Made by a program: the position numbers and the translations under genes | NCBI GenBank assembly: GCA_946621465.1 | Contig: CAMOOO010000001.1 | Span: 510,386-574,385, forward strand | Reading direction: 5' to 3' | DNA length: 64,000 bases | DNA from: an uncultured Clostridia bacterium | GTDB taxonomy: Bacteria; Bacillota; Clostridia; Christensenellales; DTU072 | Part shown: piece by piece, positions 16,350 to 26,308 of the stretch | How positions within the stretch are numbered: the first letter of the stretch is position 1 | Layout: each line of letters begins with the position of its first letter | Notes under the pieces: generated by a model | Seen by the model: the letters and a program-made list of their open reading frames with translations, nothing else | The model's database searches: none | Told to the model about the DNA's origin: nothing

Positions 16350-18586
16350 TATTTGCTTAACCTCTCTTTGTTACGGTTAATAAGACATCCTGCTCTTATA
16401 ATACGTTTTTCTTCTTCTGTCAAAGCATCCATTTTCAACGTAATCGAATGGGATTTACCGTCGCGTACAACGTATGCGGTACATACTCCGGTATCAAGAA
16501 CGTCTGCAACGTCAGGAACAACAACGATGTCTCCACATTGAAGAGGATACTTATTGTCGTATAAATAAGGCAACATACCCCAGTTAATAAGGTTACTACG
16601 ATATCGTTTAGTGGCGTATTCCTGAGCAAAGTTAGCTATGCCTCCGAGGACTCTTTGGCAACTTGCCGCCTGCTCTCTCGCGCTACCGTCGCCCGGTTTA
16701 ACAGCATAGATTACGCTACCGATTTCCACGTCGTCCACTCCCAGCCCGACTAATTTCAACGCGGTTTTATATTCATCCGGCATTTCACCCGACTGACGTT
16801 CGTTCTCTTCTTGTGCCACGGCTTTTGCTTTTGCAACATAATCGGGACGTTTGCGGCTCAATGCAAACTCTGCAAGACGCATGGGATTACTTCTGTAACT
16901 ACTTGTTTCTCCCGAAGGGATAAGTTCGTCGGTGGTTGTGACGGGATCGTCGATTACGGCAACAACTTTCATAAGCAGGTTTTTGGTTAATGCTGCCATT
17001 TTCGGCCAGTCGGCAATATTGGGTCCATACTTCAACGGCAGGCTTTCGTCGCCTTTTCCATAACAATCGGTAATACGGTTTTTGTAGACCTTTCCATCAT
17101 ACTTAAATGGTTTTTTTACGTGTTTATATTCGATCTCGTCGGCTCCGGTGAGAACGCCGCCATTCGCTGCTGTTGCGGCAATGCTGCGTGCATCCATAAG
17201 AGCAACGCAAGCAAGTTGTCCTTCTCCCGGTTTGCTTCCTTCACGAGACTCAAAGTTTCTGGTCGTGTGGCGGATAGAAAGTCCGCAATTTGCCGGGACG
17301 TCTCCTGCGCCGAAGCACGGCCCGCAAAAAGCCGTCTTAACGGTGACTCCTGCTTCAACAAATTTACTGAGATACCCTTTTTTCGATAAATCCAGATAAA
17401 TAGGCAAGCTCCCGGGATATACGCTCATGTTGAGCTTTCCGCCGATGAATTTACCATCTAGGATATCGGCCGCTTCCGCAAGGTTATCATAAGTACCGCC
17501 GGCACATCCTGCAATTACAGCTTGATCTACAATTATTTTTCCGTCAACGATTTTATCAGTCAAATGAAATTCTCCCTTCTTAAGAAGTTTCTGCCCGGCT
17601 TCTTCGCAGGCTTTTAAAATCTCATAGGGACGCGATTTCAGTTCGCGGATGGTGTAAGCGTTACTCGGATGGAACGGCAACGCAATCATAGGTTCGATCT
17701 GACTAAGGTTAACGCGAAGAAGAGCATCATACATAACGAGATCATTTTGTTTCAGCTCTTTGTATTCATCGTCGCGCTCATGCTCAGTAAGATACTTTTG
17801 CGTTTCTTTATCGGTCACCCAGATAGAAGAAAGGCATGTTGTCTCCGTCGTCATAACGTCAATGCCGTTTCTGTATTCAATGGGAAGGGTCTTTATACCG
17901 CTCCCGAAAAACTCCATAACTTTATTTTTGACAAAGCCGCATTTAAATGTCTCTTTAATGATAGCCAGGGCAACGTCCTGTGGACCAACACCTTTCTTAG
18001 GTCTTCCGATCAGTTCTACGCCGACAACGTCGGGATATTTAACGTCATAGGTATCTCCGAGGAGTTGTTTAACCAGCTCTCCTCCACCCTCGCCGATCGC
18101 CATGGTACCGAGAGCGCCGTATCTGGTATGCGAGTCGCTCCCAAGAATCATCTTTCCGCAGCCTGCCATCCTTTCACGCATATACGTATGGATAACGCCC
18201 TGGTGCGGAGGAACAAAAATACCACCGTATTTCTTAACTGCGGAGTACCCGAAGTCATGGTCGTCCTCATTGATCGTTCCACCAACAGCGCAAAGGCTGT
18301 TATGGCAGTTCGTTAAAACATACGGGATGGGAAATTTAGTCAGTCCGCTTGCCTTTGCCGTTTGAATAATACCAACGTACGTGATATCGTGACTGGCCAG
18401 GCAATCAAACTTTATTTTTAAAGAGCCGCCTTTGACGGTAGGTTTATTGATGTTATGGGCATCAAGAATGCCGTATGCAATAGTGCCTTTATAGGCATTT
18501 TCGTAATCTAAAGAAGGGATCTGTCCTTCTTTGATACGCTTTCCGTTATAAAAATAAACTTTTTTGTTGATTTTGGTGATAGCCAT
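16349..18586 (-). CDS. Aconitase-family hydratase
   Basis: 745 aa, full-length monomeric aconitase-type protein with the swivelling C-terminal domain. All three [4Fe-4S] cysteines are apparent: one in AGCAGGTYDNL and two in FCGPCFGAGD. GSDSHTRYGALGTM and the C-terminal YRSNPMRLAEFAL and AQEYATKRYRSN segments are also family-like. The sequence is closer to the clostridial 'hydratase' group than to canonical AcnA, so the substrate (citrate/isocitrate or another hydroxy acid) is uncertain. A Re-citrate-synthase-like gene 30 kb away would make aconitase activity useful for 2-oxoglutarate and glutamate synthesis. First gene of an operon with RsmD-CoaD and the coiled-coil protein. GAGGT ribosome binding site. 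Confidence 0.85.
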   Translation of the reverse strand: MAITKINKKVYFYNGKRIKEGQIPSLDYENAYKGTIAYGILDAHNINKPTVKGGSLKIKFDCLASHDITYVGIIQTAKASGLTKFPIPYVLTNCHNSLCAVGGTINEDDHDFGYSAVKKYGGIFVPPHQGVIHTYMRERMAGCGKMILGSDSHTRYGALGTMAIGEGGGELVKQLLGDTYDVKYPDVVGVELIGRPKKGVGPQDVALAIIKETFKCGFVKNKVMEFFGSGIKTLPIEYRNGIDVMTTETTCLSSIWVTDKETQKYLTEHERDDEYKELKQNDLVMYDALLRVNLSQIEPMIALPFHPSNAYTIRELKSRPYEILKACEEAGQKLLKKGEFHLTDKIVDGKIIVDQAVIAGCAGGTYDNLAEAADILDGKFIGGKLNMSVYPGSLPIYLDLSKKGYLSKFVEAGVTVKTAFCGPCFGAGDVPANCGLSIRHTTRNFESREGSKPGEGQLACVALMDARSIAATAANGGVLTGADEIEYKHVKKPFKYDGKVYKNRITDCYGKGDESLPLKYGPNIADWPKMAALTKNLLMKVVAVIDDPVTTTDELIPSGETSSYRSNPMRLAEFALSRKRPDYVAKAKAVAQEENERQSGEMPDEYKTALKLVGLGVDDVEIGSVIYAVKPGDGSAREQAASCQRVLGGIANFAQEYATKRYRSNLINWGMLPYLYDNKYPLQCGDIVVVPDVADVLDTGVCTAYVVRDGKSHSITLKMDALTEEEKRIIRAGCLINRNKERLSK

Positions 18587-18615
18587 AGTAACCTCATTAT
18601 AAAAATGTTATTTTT

Positions 18616-18644
18616 ATACTACCATAACTTCCAAGAAAAATCAA
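18616..18644 (-). promoter_or_regulatory. Promoter of the hydratase operon
   Basis: On the minus strand, TTGATT (18639-18644), a 17-nt spacer and TAGTAT (18616-18621), about 30 nt upstream of the hydratase start. Confidence 0.6.
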
Positions 18645-18685
18645 TAATAAATATATATCCGCAACGTATAAGAGATCTCTAAACG

Positions 18686-19945
18686 TTATTTTCCGCGAAT
18701 GACATACTGTTCACCGCGTTCCTCTGCTATCTTTTCCGCCACCGCATCATAGTCTATTGCCCATTCCGCATAATCAGGTATTACTTCAGCGGCATAAAGC
18801 GGAGCAATAGAATAGGTAGTATCTCCTGAGATAGTTACCAACACTCCGCCTCGACGATCTCCGTATATATCGATATTGGTAAAATCAAACACCGTATCTT
18901 TTGCCCAATACAGTCCCAGATAATCTTTGGAATGATCGGTACGATACTCATGCGACATTCCCGAATGGGGTATAAAAGAAAGCCTTATGCCTTTATAGTC
19001 GATGGACGCGTCGTTGCTGTGGTGATGTCCAAAGAAGACAGCTTTCGTACTCCCCAGACGTACCATCTCATCAAAAAACGGTGACTGGTCTGCATAACTT
19101 GAATAGTCACCCTCAATTAAATCACCATAATAATAGGTGCTATCGCCCGTTCCTTCTTTTGCCTCGTTATATCCGATAAACATTTGCGGCAATGCAACGT
19201 GTGTAACTACAATAGAAGGGATGGTCCTGCCCTCTTTTTGAGATAGCGTTTCTATAGTATTGACGTAGTAATCGGTTTGTGCCTGAGTAATGACGTGACT
19301 ATACCCCGTGCCATCATATACGCAATCAAGGTTGCAAAAAGTATTAAGGAGCTTTCCTTTTGTATTACGCACGTTAACGATATGATTTCCATACCCATCA
19401 TCGCAATTATCGGAATAAATCAGACAATACTCATATTTCTTTTGCACCTCTTCTATAAAGCGCGGCTTTGTCATCTGTAAAAGCGTGGAAACGGTATCCG
19501 CATCTTCGGAAACGTACTCGTTTTCGCAATCATGATTCCCAAATACAAACGTCCAAGGAATTTGTTTCCCTTCGAATATATCCGCTATCTGACAAAAATA
19601 ACTCCAACTATTAAACAGGGCAGACATAACGACGTCTCCTGCTATTATAACCAAGTCAGGCTCGGCGGCATCTAAAAATTTATCCAAAAAAATCAGTGTC
19701 AACCTATTATATGAACCGACTACACTGTATTTTTCCGTAGGATCCAATTGTGGATCGGCAAGTAACAGCACTCTGGCGTCTCTATTATACGGAACGTAGA
19801 CAGTGGCGTAACCATCCTCGCTTTCAGCTGCGTGAACGGCTCCCAGAGAATACTTTTCACCGTTATTTTCGACAACACGACAACCTGTTGACAGTACAAT
19901 AAAAATCAGCCACAAAATGGAACATAAAAGCGCTTTCCGTTTCAT
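18686..19945 (-). CDS. Metallophosphoesterase lipoprotein
   Basis: 419 aa. A signal sequence MKRKALLCSILWLIFIVLS ends in the lipobox STGC, so the enzyme is anchored outside the membrane. Calcineurin-like phosphoesterase motifs follow in order: LADPQLD (D-x-Q/H), GDVVM, VFGNHDCE, VTHVALPQ and FFGHHHSND. All the metal-ligand positions of the fold can be seen. The substrate is unknown; extracellular phosphomonoesters or diesters are possible. A short insertion rich in Asp/Tyr (GTGDSTYYYGDLIEGDYSS) lies between the last two motifs. Strong consensus promoter and GGGGGAG site; transcribed alone. Confidence 0.87.
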   Translation of the reverse strand: MKRKALLCSILWLIFIVLSTGCRVVENNGEKYSLGAVHAAESEDGYATVYVPYNRDARVLLLADPQLDPTEKYSVVGSYNRLTLIFLDKFLDAAEPDLVIIAGDVVMSALFNSWSYFCQIADIFEGKQIPWTFVFGNHDCENEYVSEDADTVSTLLQMTKPRFIEEVQKKYEYCLIYSDNCDDGYGNHIVNVRNTKGKLLNTFCNLDCVYDGTGYSHVITQAQTDYYVNTIETLSQKEGRTIPSIVVTHVALPQMFIGYNEAKEGTGDSTYYYGDLIEGDYSSYADQSPFFDEMVRLGSTKAVFFGHHHSNDASIDYKGIRLSFIPHSGMSHEYRTDHSKDYLGLYWAKDTVFDFTNIDIYGDRRGGVLVTISGDTTYSIAPLYAAEVIPDYAEWAIDYDAVAEKIAEERGEQYVIRGK

Positions 19946-19972
19946 ATTTCTCCCCCGAGTTTCTTTGATTTA

Positions 19973-20000
19973 ATTATACGCGTATACACGCAATTGTCAA
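19973..20000 (-). promoter_or_regulatory. Consensus promoter of the phosphoesterase gene
   Basis: On the minus strand, TTGACA (19995-20000), a 16-nt spacer and TATAAT (19973-19978). Both hexamers are perfect. Confidence 0.78.
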
Positions 20001-20046
20001 TAGAGTGTCAGACATTATTGCGACGTTGGCACATATACTTTTAAAT

Positions 20047-21021
20047 GTGAAAAAATCCATTTCAGTGGCATTCGGGTTCGTTGGAACTGTTATCGGAGCC
20101 GGTTTCGCTTCCGGAAAAGAAATCATGTTGTATTTCTCCGAGACGAACGTCTTTACACCGCTACTATCTGCTCTCTTATTGGGACTGTTTTCCTATCTCT
20201 TTTGTGAAATCGGAAGAACGACGAACGGGGATGGATATACGTTGTTCGGACGTGGAAAGAATATTTTTTCATTTGTTATACGCATTGCTAACCTGCTGAT
20301 ATTTTGTACGACGATAGCAGCCTGCGAAGAGGTAATATATGAACTCATAGGCATCCATGGCGGTTCGATTTTGACCGTCCTTCTGACATTATCCATTCTG
20401 CATGTACGTAGTCGAATAGCATCAACGGTTTCCGTACTTTCCGTACTCGTCATAATAGTGCTTCTTTTGTATATGTTTTTCTTATCAAATACTAGGCTCT
20501 CTTACGGGAAATTCAGCCCCTTATCAGCCTTCCTTTACGCGGGAATGAATATGTTAACGGGTGGTTTTTTCATTACCCAACGCTGTAAAGGATTCAGTAA
20601 AAAAGATAGCGTAAAAACGGCGGCAATATCTTTCACGTTATTATCTATACTCGTTATAGTCGTCTACGTGCTTTGTCAAAACGACAAAAATGCGCTATTC
20701 CCCGTCCTTTCGGTTGCAAAAGAACTTCATTTGGGAACCGTTGGAAATAGTATTATGTATTTAGCGATGCTGACAACGTGTATTGGAACGATGGCAGTCG
20801 CATCACAAAGTGATGTCCGATTAGCGCTGGGCGGAGGAAGTATTGCGCTGATTATTTCCTGCTTTGGTTTCGAGAAATTGATCGGATCTATTTATCCGAT
20901 AATAGGAGCTATCGGGTGCATTTCGGTCGTAATTTGCGTTCTTTTGCACGCAAAGAAATCAGCCCTCGGTGAGAATCTTAACGTTCTGATAGCCGACAAT
21001 ACCGATAAGAGTATTCTTTAA
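20047..21021 (+). CDS. YkvI-like membrane transporter
   Basis: 324 aa if translation starts at the GTG at 20047 (MKKSISVAFGFVG...), which places the family N-terminus first; an in-frame GTG at 20005 would add 14 residues. The signature GTVIGAGFASGKEI is typical of YkvI-family proteins of the LeuT/amino-acid transporter fold. About ten hydrophobic segments follow, so it is a polytopic inner-membrane protein; the substrate is unknown. No Shine-Dalgarno is visible. A TATACT box (20034-20039) ends only 7 nt before the GTG, so the message may be leaderless. The last 63 nt overlap the 3' end of dnaE on the other strand. Confidence 0.75.
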   Translation: MKKSISVAFGFVGTVIGAGFASGKEIMLYFSETNVFTPLLSALLLGLFSYLFCEIGRTTNGDGYTLFGRGKNIFSFVIRIANLLIFCTTIAACEEVIYELIGIHGGSILTVLLTLSILHVRSRIASTVSVLSVLVIIVLLLYMFFLSNTRLSYGKFSPLSAFLYAGMNMLTGGFFITQRCKGFSKKDSVKTAAISFTLLSILVIVVYVLCQNDKNALFPVLSVAKELHLGTVGNSIMYLAMLTTCIGTMAVASQSDVRLALGGGSIALIISCFGFEKLIGSIYPIIGAIGCISVVICVLLHAKKSALGENLNVLIADNTDKSIL

Positions 21022-24000
21022 AGCGTCTATCCCCATAATGGTGAAGTTAAGACGATAGAGTTTGCCATCCATCTGGATTTTGACGGGATTGCCATCTCCA
21101 CGGTACTTGGCCAGCAGTTCCATAACTCTGTTATATGTATCGACGTCGTTATCAATACGGACGCATAGAACGCGGTTATCGACGATAGCTTCTTTTTCTT
21201 CCAAACCCCATCCATAAACGCTTTGTGCTTCGATCTTCGGCTTTCCGCCCTCGGCAATGGATACCTTACCTCTGATTTTCACCAATGCGTCATCGTGAAT
21301 AAGCTGTTTGTATGAATTATACGCGTTGCCAAAGAAAACGACCTCGAAACTACCGTTTAGGTCTTCGCATACTCCAGCCGCCCATTTTTTGCCCGATTTG
21401 GGGTTGACTTTTACAATCACGTCGCTGAGGATTCCGCCGAAATAAACACTCTCTCCGTTTTTAACCGGATACTCTTCCGCATCATCATCACTGCCCTCTT
21501 CTTCATCTTCCGGCTCTTTTTCTATGGGAATGAATTTAGTGGAATCGAAGGTGAATTTTTTCATTTCTTCTTCGTGTCCGTCAAGCGGGTGACCGGTTAT
21601 GTACCTACCGAGAACCTCTTTTTCCAATTGCAAACGAGCCATCTTACTTTCGGAAACTTCGGTATACTGGTATTCTTCTTGCAACATAAAATCAAAGAAC
21701 ATCTGACCGCCGGAACGCAGTGAACGGTTGCTGATTTCCATAGACAAAATATTTTCAAAGTTAGACATGAGGGTAGCTCTGTTGTGTCCGAAACAATCGA
21801 AGACACCGCCCTTTATCATACTTTCAAGCATTCTTCTATTGAGTGCGTCGGAAGAAGCCCTGCGGACGAAATCGGAGAAATCGGTAAACGGTCCGTTTTC
21901 TTTACGTTCTTTAACTACGGCGTCAATCGCCGCTCTTCCTACGTTTTTGATACATACAAGACCATAGCGGATAGCATCGCCTTCCGGAATAAATAATCCC
22001 TCGCTGTGGTTGATATCCGGCGGAAGCACTTGGATATTATGTTCTTTTATAACACGCAAATATTTACCGGTATCATCCGGCTTATTGATACGATTATTGA
22101 TAACGGCGCAAAAGAATTCTAACGGATAATAGCATTTCAGATATGCCGTTTGATAGGTCAATGCCGAATATGCTGCGGCGTGAGACTTATTGAAAGCGTA
22201 CGCACCGAATTTTTCCAGTTCGTCCCAAATGGTCAACGCAAACTCTTCCGATACACCATTAGAAACGCAACCGTCGACAAACCGCTTTCTTTGCTCCGGG
22301 ATCTGTTCCACCTTCTTCTTACTGATGAATTTACGGAAGTTATCGGCTTGCGCCATGGTATATCCTGCCAAAGCCTGCGTAATAAACATTGCCTGTTCCT
22401 GATAGACGATAACGCCGTAGGTGTTTTTCAAAATGGGTTCCAACTTGGGATGACGGTAATCTATTTTGTCCTTATGCTGTTTATTGTCAACGTAGGTGTC
22501 GATATACTGCATAGGACCGGGACGATACAGACTAACACCGGCTATTATTTCTTCTATGACCGTCGGTTTAAGACGTTTCATAAAGTTTTTCATTCCGGCA
22601 CTTTCTAACTGGAAAACGGCATCGCAGTCCCCTGTTCCGATCATTTTGTAGGTTTCTTGATCTTCGTAACCGATTTTATCGAAGTCTACGTCTATACCGC
22701 GATACCTCTTTATCAGTTCCTGGCATCTGTCGATATCAGTCAACGTTTCGATAGCCAGGAAGTCCATTTTCAATAATCCCAGCTCTTCGCACTCCGTCAT
22801 ATCGAATTGCGTAGTGATATCTTCGCCGTTTCTGGATAACGCGACCACTTCGGCAACCGGTTTACTGCAGATGATAACGCCGGCGGCGTGTTTGCCGCGG
22901 TCTCTTGGCATATCCTCTATTTCCGCCGCCAGATCGAGGACCTCTTTATAGGTCGGATTGTTCTCGTACATCTCAATAAGTTCGGGAACGGCCGCCGGAT
23001 CTTTGGGGTCGAGTAGATTGGGGATATGGACCTTTTTATCGTTATCATGAATATTTTTTACGAGAGCGTTTGCCTCCGCAAAGGGTATTTTGTAGACACG
23101 CGCGACGTTCTTTATGGCATTCTTTTTCTTCATCATGCCAAAAGTAATAATCTGCGCTACGTGGTCCTGATGGTATTTTTCACGGACGTACTCGATAACT
23201 TTTTCTCTTCTATCCGAACAGAAGTCGATATCGAAGTCGGGCATCGTTTGACGTTCGGGGTTTAAAAACCTCTCGAAAATCAATCCGTATTTCAGTGGGT
23301 CGATTTCGGTGATATGGATAGCATAGGCAATAATACTGCCGGCGCCACTACCACGACCGGGACCAATCGGAACGCCGTGCGTTTTACCATAGTTGATAAA
23401 ATCCCAAACGATAAGATAATAGGATGCAAAGCCCATCCGGCAAATAACGTCCAATTCGTAATCGGCGCGCTGTTTAATATCCGGAGTGATCTCGCCGTAA
23501 CGCTCTTTCAGCCCCTCATACGCCATTTTTCTGAGGTAGTCTTTATCGTCAACGTAACCCTGCCCTTCCGGGGGGTCGTAATGCGGAATGGTATAGACGT
23601 GAAAGGGAATATCCAAATTGCACTTTTCGGCGATTTCTATCGTCGTTTTTAACGGTTCATCATCGCCACCCATAAGGTCGAGCATCTGTTCGTAGGTTTT
23701 ATAGTAAAACTCCTCGTTCGGGAACCGCCACCGCGTCGGATCGTCAATATCCTTTTGCGTTTGGATAGCCAGAAGAACGTCATGCGCTTTGGCGTCTCTT
23801 TGTTCAATATAATGTAGGTCGTTGGTCGCTACCGTTTTCGCGCCGATCTCGGCCGCTATTTTCTTTAATAGAGGCAGAACACGCAATTCTTCTTCCAATC
23901 CGTGATTTTGCAACTCGATATAAAAATCCTCGCCGTAGATGTTTTGCAGGCGTTTAGCGCATGCAACGGCGTCGTTATACCGTCCTTCCAAAAGAAGCTG

Positions 24001-24426
24001 GTCTATCTCTCCGGCAATACAGGCGCTAAGGCAAATCACGCCTTCGCTATTCTTTTCCAATACCGAATAGTCTACACGCGGTTTATCGTAAAAGCCATCG
24101 ACGAATCCGGCGCTGGAAACGTTCATAACGTTATGAAAGCCCTTTAAATCCTTTGCAATCAATATGAGGTGGAATCTATCGTTGTGATTTCTGTCCTTTT
24201 TATACATATCGTGACAGGTATACGCTTCCAGACCGATAAGAGGTTTTATACCGGCGTCTTTACAGGCTTTATAAAATTTAATGGCGCCATAGGTGTTACC
24301 GTGGTCGGTCATTGCAACCGCACGCGCTCCGGACTCTTTGGCTTTTTTGACCAATTTTTTGATACGCGCATATCCGTCGAGCAAACTGTATTCCGTATGG
24401 TTGTGCAAATGGATAAATTCCGGCAT
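20959..24426 (-). CDS. dnaE: DNA polymerase III subunit alpha
   Basis: 1155 aa from the ATG at 24424-24426, preceded by GAGGAGGAGAT; an upstream in-frame ATG would translate that site. N-terminal PHP domain (HLHNHTEYSLLDGYARI, MTDHGNTYGA). The polymerase core has the catalytic aspartates in PDFDIDFCSDRREKVI and GPGRGSGAGSI. Helix-hairpin-helix and OB-fold (VYFGGILSDVIVKVNPKSGK) regions lie at the C-terminus. No 3'-5' exonuclease domain is inserted, so this is DnaE rather than PolC. In Firmicutes DnaE extends primers with PolC. The start lies 26 nt after whiA, and the 3' end overlaps the YkvI-like gene by 63 nt. Confidence 0.96.
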   Translation of the reverse strand: MPEFIHLHNHTEYSLLDGYARIKKLVKKAKESGARAVAMTDHGNTYGAIKFYKACKDAGIKPLIGLEAYTCHDMYKKDRNHNDRFHLILIAKDLKGFHNVMNVSSAGFVDGFYDKPRVDYSVLEKNSEGVICLSACIAGEIDQLLLEGRYNDAVACAKRLQNIYGEDFYIELQNHGLEEELRVLPLLKKIAAEIGAKTVATNDLHYIEQRDAKAHDVLLAIQTQKDIDDPTRWRFPNEEFYYKTYEQMLDLMGGDDEPLKTTIEIAEKCNLDIPFHVYTIPHYDPPEGQGYVDDKDYLRKMAYEGLKERYGEITPDIKQRADYELDVICRMGFASYYLIVWDFINYGKTHGVPIGPGRGSGAGSIIAYAIHITEIDPLKYGLIFERFLNPERQTMPDFDIDFCSDRREKVIEYVREKYHQDHVAQIITFGMMKKKNAIKNVARVYKIPFAEANALVKNIHDNDKKVHIPNLLDPKDPAAVPELIEMYENNPTYKEVLDLAAEIEDMPRDRGKHAAGVIICSKPVAEVVALSRNGEDITTQFDMTECEELGLLKMDFLAIETLTDIDRCQELIKRYRGIDVDFDKIGYEDQETYKMIGTGDCDAVFQLESAGMKNFMKRLKPTVIEEIIAGVSLYRPGPMQYIDTYVDNKQHKDKIDYRHPKLEPILKNTYGVIVYQEQAMFITQALAGYTMAQADNFRKFISKKKVEQIPEQRKRFVDGCVSNGVSEEFALTIWDELEKFGAYAFNKSHAAAYSALTYQTAYLKCYYPLEFFCAVINNRINKPDDTGKYLRVIKEHNIQVLPPDINHSEGLFIPEGDAIRYGLVCIKNVGRAAIDAVVKERKENGPFTDFSDFVRRASSDALNRRMLESMIKGGVFDCFGHNRATLMSNFENILSMEISNRSLRSGGQMFFDFMLQEEYQYTEVSESKMARLQLEKEVLGRYITGHPLDGHEEEMKKFTFDSTKFIPIEKEPEDEEEGSDDDAEEYPVKNGESVYFGGILSDVIVKVNPKSGKKWAAGVCEDLNGSFEVVFFGNAYNSYKQLIHDDALVKIRGKVSIAEGGKPKIEAQSVYGWGLEEKEAIVDNRVLCVRIDNDVDTYNRVMELLAKYRGDGNPVKIQMDGKLYRLNFTIMGIDALKNTLIGIVGYQNVKILTEG

Positions 24427-24452
24427 ATCTCCTCCTCTTTTGTCTCTTTCCT

Positions 24453-25457
24453 TTATTGACTTATTACACATTTCCCGGCGGCAATCGCCATAATCTTCCG
24501 CATTCTATGATTGATACAACTCTTTGTCACCGGTGGGTCGAACATCTGCGCGATCTCTTCCAATCCGGCCTCTTCATTGCTCAGACGATATTCGCAGACC
24601 TTACGCAATCCCTCGGGCAGTTTCTTTATTCCTATTTTTGCGTCTATCTCACGAATGGCGGCAAGCTGACGAGCGGCGGACACCGCCGTTTTATCAATGT
24701 TCGCCATTTCAAAATTCTGCAACCTGTTCATGTCGTTCTTCATCTTTCGGTTGGTAATGACCTCGTATAGTCTGAGAACACCGATATTGCTACCGATAGC
24801 GGCAAGGAAGTTACAGATTGCCTGGCTGTTTTTCAGGTAGATTCCGTTTCTTTTTTTTCTGAGTAAAACAACGGACGGTTCCACTTCCGTCTCTTCGACA
24901 ATAAGACGCACCAGGTCGTTTCTGATGATTTCGGAATTGAGATTAAGTGACAACCGATATCCGCTCTTTGTCTTTTCCTGGTTCCAGTTTTCTATATCGT
25001 CCGGGACGCGAAGGAAGCCGCAAGAAAGATACAGTCCGCGCAAAAACACACGCCTCGCTTCCGATCGAGGCGATATGCCATCCTCTTTCCATTCGCTCTC
25101 TTGCCCGAAGAAACTCTCCGGAATCCCTTCTATAACGGTATATCTATCCTTTATGATGAGACATTTTTCAAGTAAATCATTACTCATCTCGTTATCGACG
25201 TATAGTTTGTATTTTTTCTCACCGTCGATTACCGTTTCATCGCGTATAGGTGTTCTTTTTTCCAGTCGAAAAATCACGTCGGACAAAAGGTTAATAAACT
25301 CTTCGTCAGAATGAACGAAAGAAAGCTCGTATCCGGTGTAGACTACGGAGATATCACCGCTACCGCGGATGGCGCCGCATAAAAAAGGTAGAAGGCAATA
25401 ATCGCTCAATTCGAGCGAATAAAGTTCCTTTTTTACAACGCTACAGATCTCCTCCAA
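24453..25457 (-). CDS. whiA: DNA-binding protein WhiA
   Basis: 334 aa. The N-terminal half resembles a LAGLIDADG homing-endonuclease fold without catalytic function (CLLPFLCGAIRGSGDIS, RRVFLRGLYLSCGFL). The C-terminal third is the WhiA helix-turn-helix (AARQLAAIREIDAK, LPEGLRKVCEYRLSNEEAGLEEIAQMF, then PPVTKSCINHRMRKI). WhiA controls division and sporulation in Actinobacteria and affects division in Bacillus. The start overlaps the end of murB by 17 nt. In most Firmicutes the order is rapZ-yvcK-whiA; here neither rapZ nor yvcK lies between murB and whiA. Confidence 0.95.
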   Translation of the reverse strand: MEEICSVVKKELYSLELSDYCLLPFLCGAIRGSGDISVVYTGYELSFVHSDEEFINLLSDVIFRLEKRTPIRDETVIDGEKKYKLYVDNEMSNDLLEKCLIIKDRYTVIEGIPESFFGQESEWKEDGISPRSEARRVFLRGLYLSCGFLRVPDDIENWNQEKTKSGYRLSLNLNSEIIRNDLVRLIVEETEVEPSVVLLRKKRNGIYLKNSQAICNFLAAIGSNIGVLRLYEVITNRKMKNDMNRLQNFEMANIDKTAVSAARQLAAIREIDAKIGIKKLPEGLRKVCEYRLSNEEAGLEEIAQMFDPPVTKSCINHRMRKIMAIAAGKCVISQ

Positions 25458-26307
25458 GAACGATCACCTCTCTTTCCGGTTTTTTCCCTACGGTCTTCTG
25501 AATGATCTTTTCGCAATCAGTCATCAGTTCTAAATATTCCTCGGGCGTTCCGCCGCCCGTGTTGACGATAATACCTGCGTGTTTTTCGCTTACCTGCATT
25601 CCGCCGACGTTCTTACCTTTATATCCGGCAACGTCCAGATAGTATCCGCAACTAACGCCCTCAATGCGCTTAAAAACACTCCCCAGGCTCCGTTGCAGTG
25701 GTATAGTCTCTTTCCTTTTATTCCTCACCTTCGACATACGCGCGGCGATTTTGGCACTGTCATCGGCAATCAAGCGCAAAGATACTTCCGTAATAAAATC
25801 GACGTTCTTTCTCAGATTGCTATAGCGATACCGAAAGGCAATCTCTTCTGCGGAAAGTATTTCCGTCTGTCCATCGTCCAGGTGAAAGAGTTTGACCGAT
25901 TCAACGACGTCCGATATAGAGGAGTCCATACATCCGGCGTTTCCGCTGACTGCGCCGCCGATCGTTCCCGGGATAGCGCATAGGTCTTCCAAACCGGACA
26001 GTCCGCATATTCGAGCAACCTCGGCAACGTGCGTCATCTTTTCCCCTGCTAAAACGGAGACGATATCATCCCGGACTCGAATACCCTTAAATCCGTCCGA
26101 GAATATGACTACATCCCGCTCTCCCGTTCCTAATACTAGAGTATTACTCAATCCGCCTGCGATATATAGACGATTGGAAACGGAATATGTCCTCTGCAGG
26201 GAGACAAGCTCCGTCATGTTTTTCGGAAAAACGGCTTTTTGTATCATGCCGCCACTCCCGAGCGTAGATATCTCCGCCGCCGAGACGGTCACCGATTTAA
26301 TACTCAT
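25441..26307 (-). CDS. murB: UDP-N-acetylenolpyruvoylglucosamine reductase
   Basis: 288 aa. FAD-dependent reduction that produces UDP-N-acetylmuramic acid for peptidoglycan. Landmarks are YIAGGLSNTLVLG (FAD-binding loop, family GGGSN), GLEDLCAIPGTIGGAVSGNAG, the active serine in LGSVFKR, and the type II C-terminus (GKNVGGMQVSEKHAGIIVNTGGGT). The start is uncertain. A TATAAT sits one base upstream of the ATG at 26305-26307, so transcripts from that promoter would begin inside the frame, and a GTG at 26290-26292 may be used instead. The end overlaps whiA by 17 nt, implying coupling. Confidence 0.92.
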   Translation of the reverse strand: MSIKSVTVSAAEISTLGSGGMIQKAVFPKNMTELVSLQRTYSVSNRLYIAGGLSNTLVLGTGERDVVIFSDGFKGIRVRDDIVSVLAGEKMTHVAEVARICGLSGLEDLCAIPGTIGGAVSGNAGCMDSSISDVVESVKLFHLDDGQTEILSAEEIAFRYRYSNLRKNVDFITEVSLRLIADDSAKIAARMSKVRNKRKETIPLQRSLGSVFKRIEGVSCGYYLDVAGYKGKNVGGMQVSEKHAGIIVNTGGGTPEEYLELMTDCEKIIQKTVGKKPEREVIVLGGDL

Positions 26308-26308
26308 A

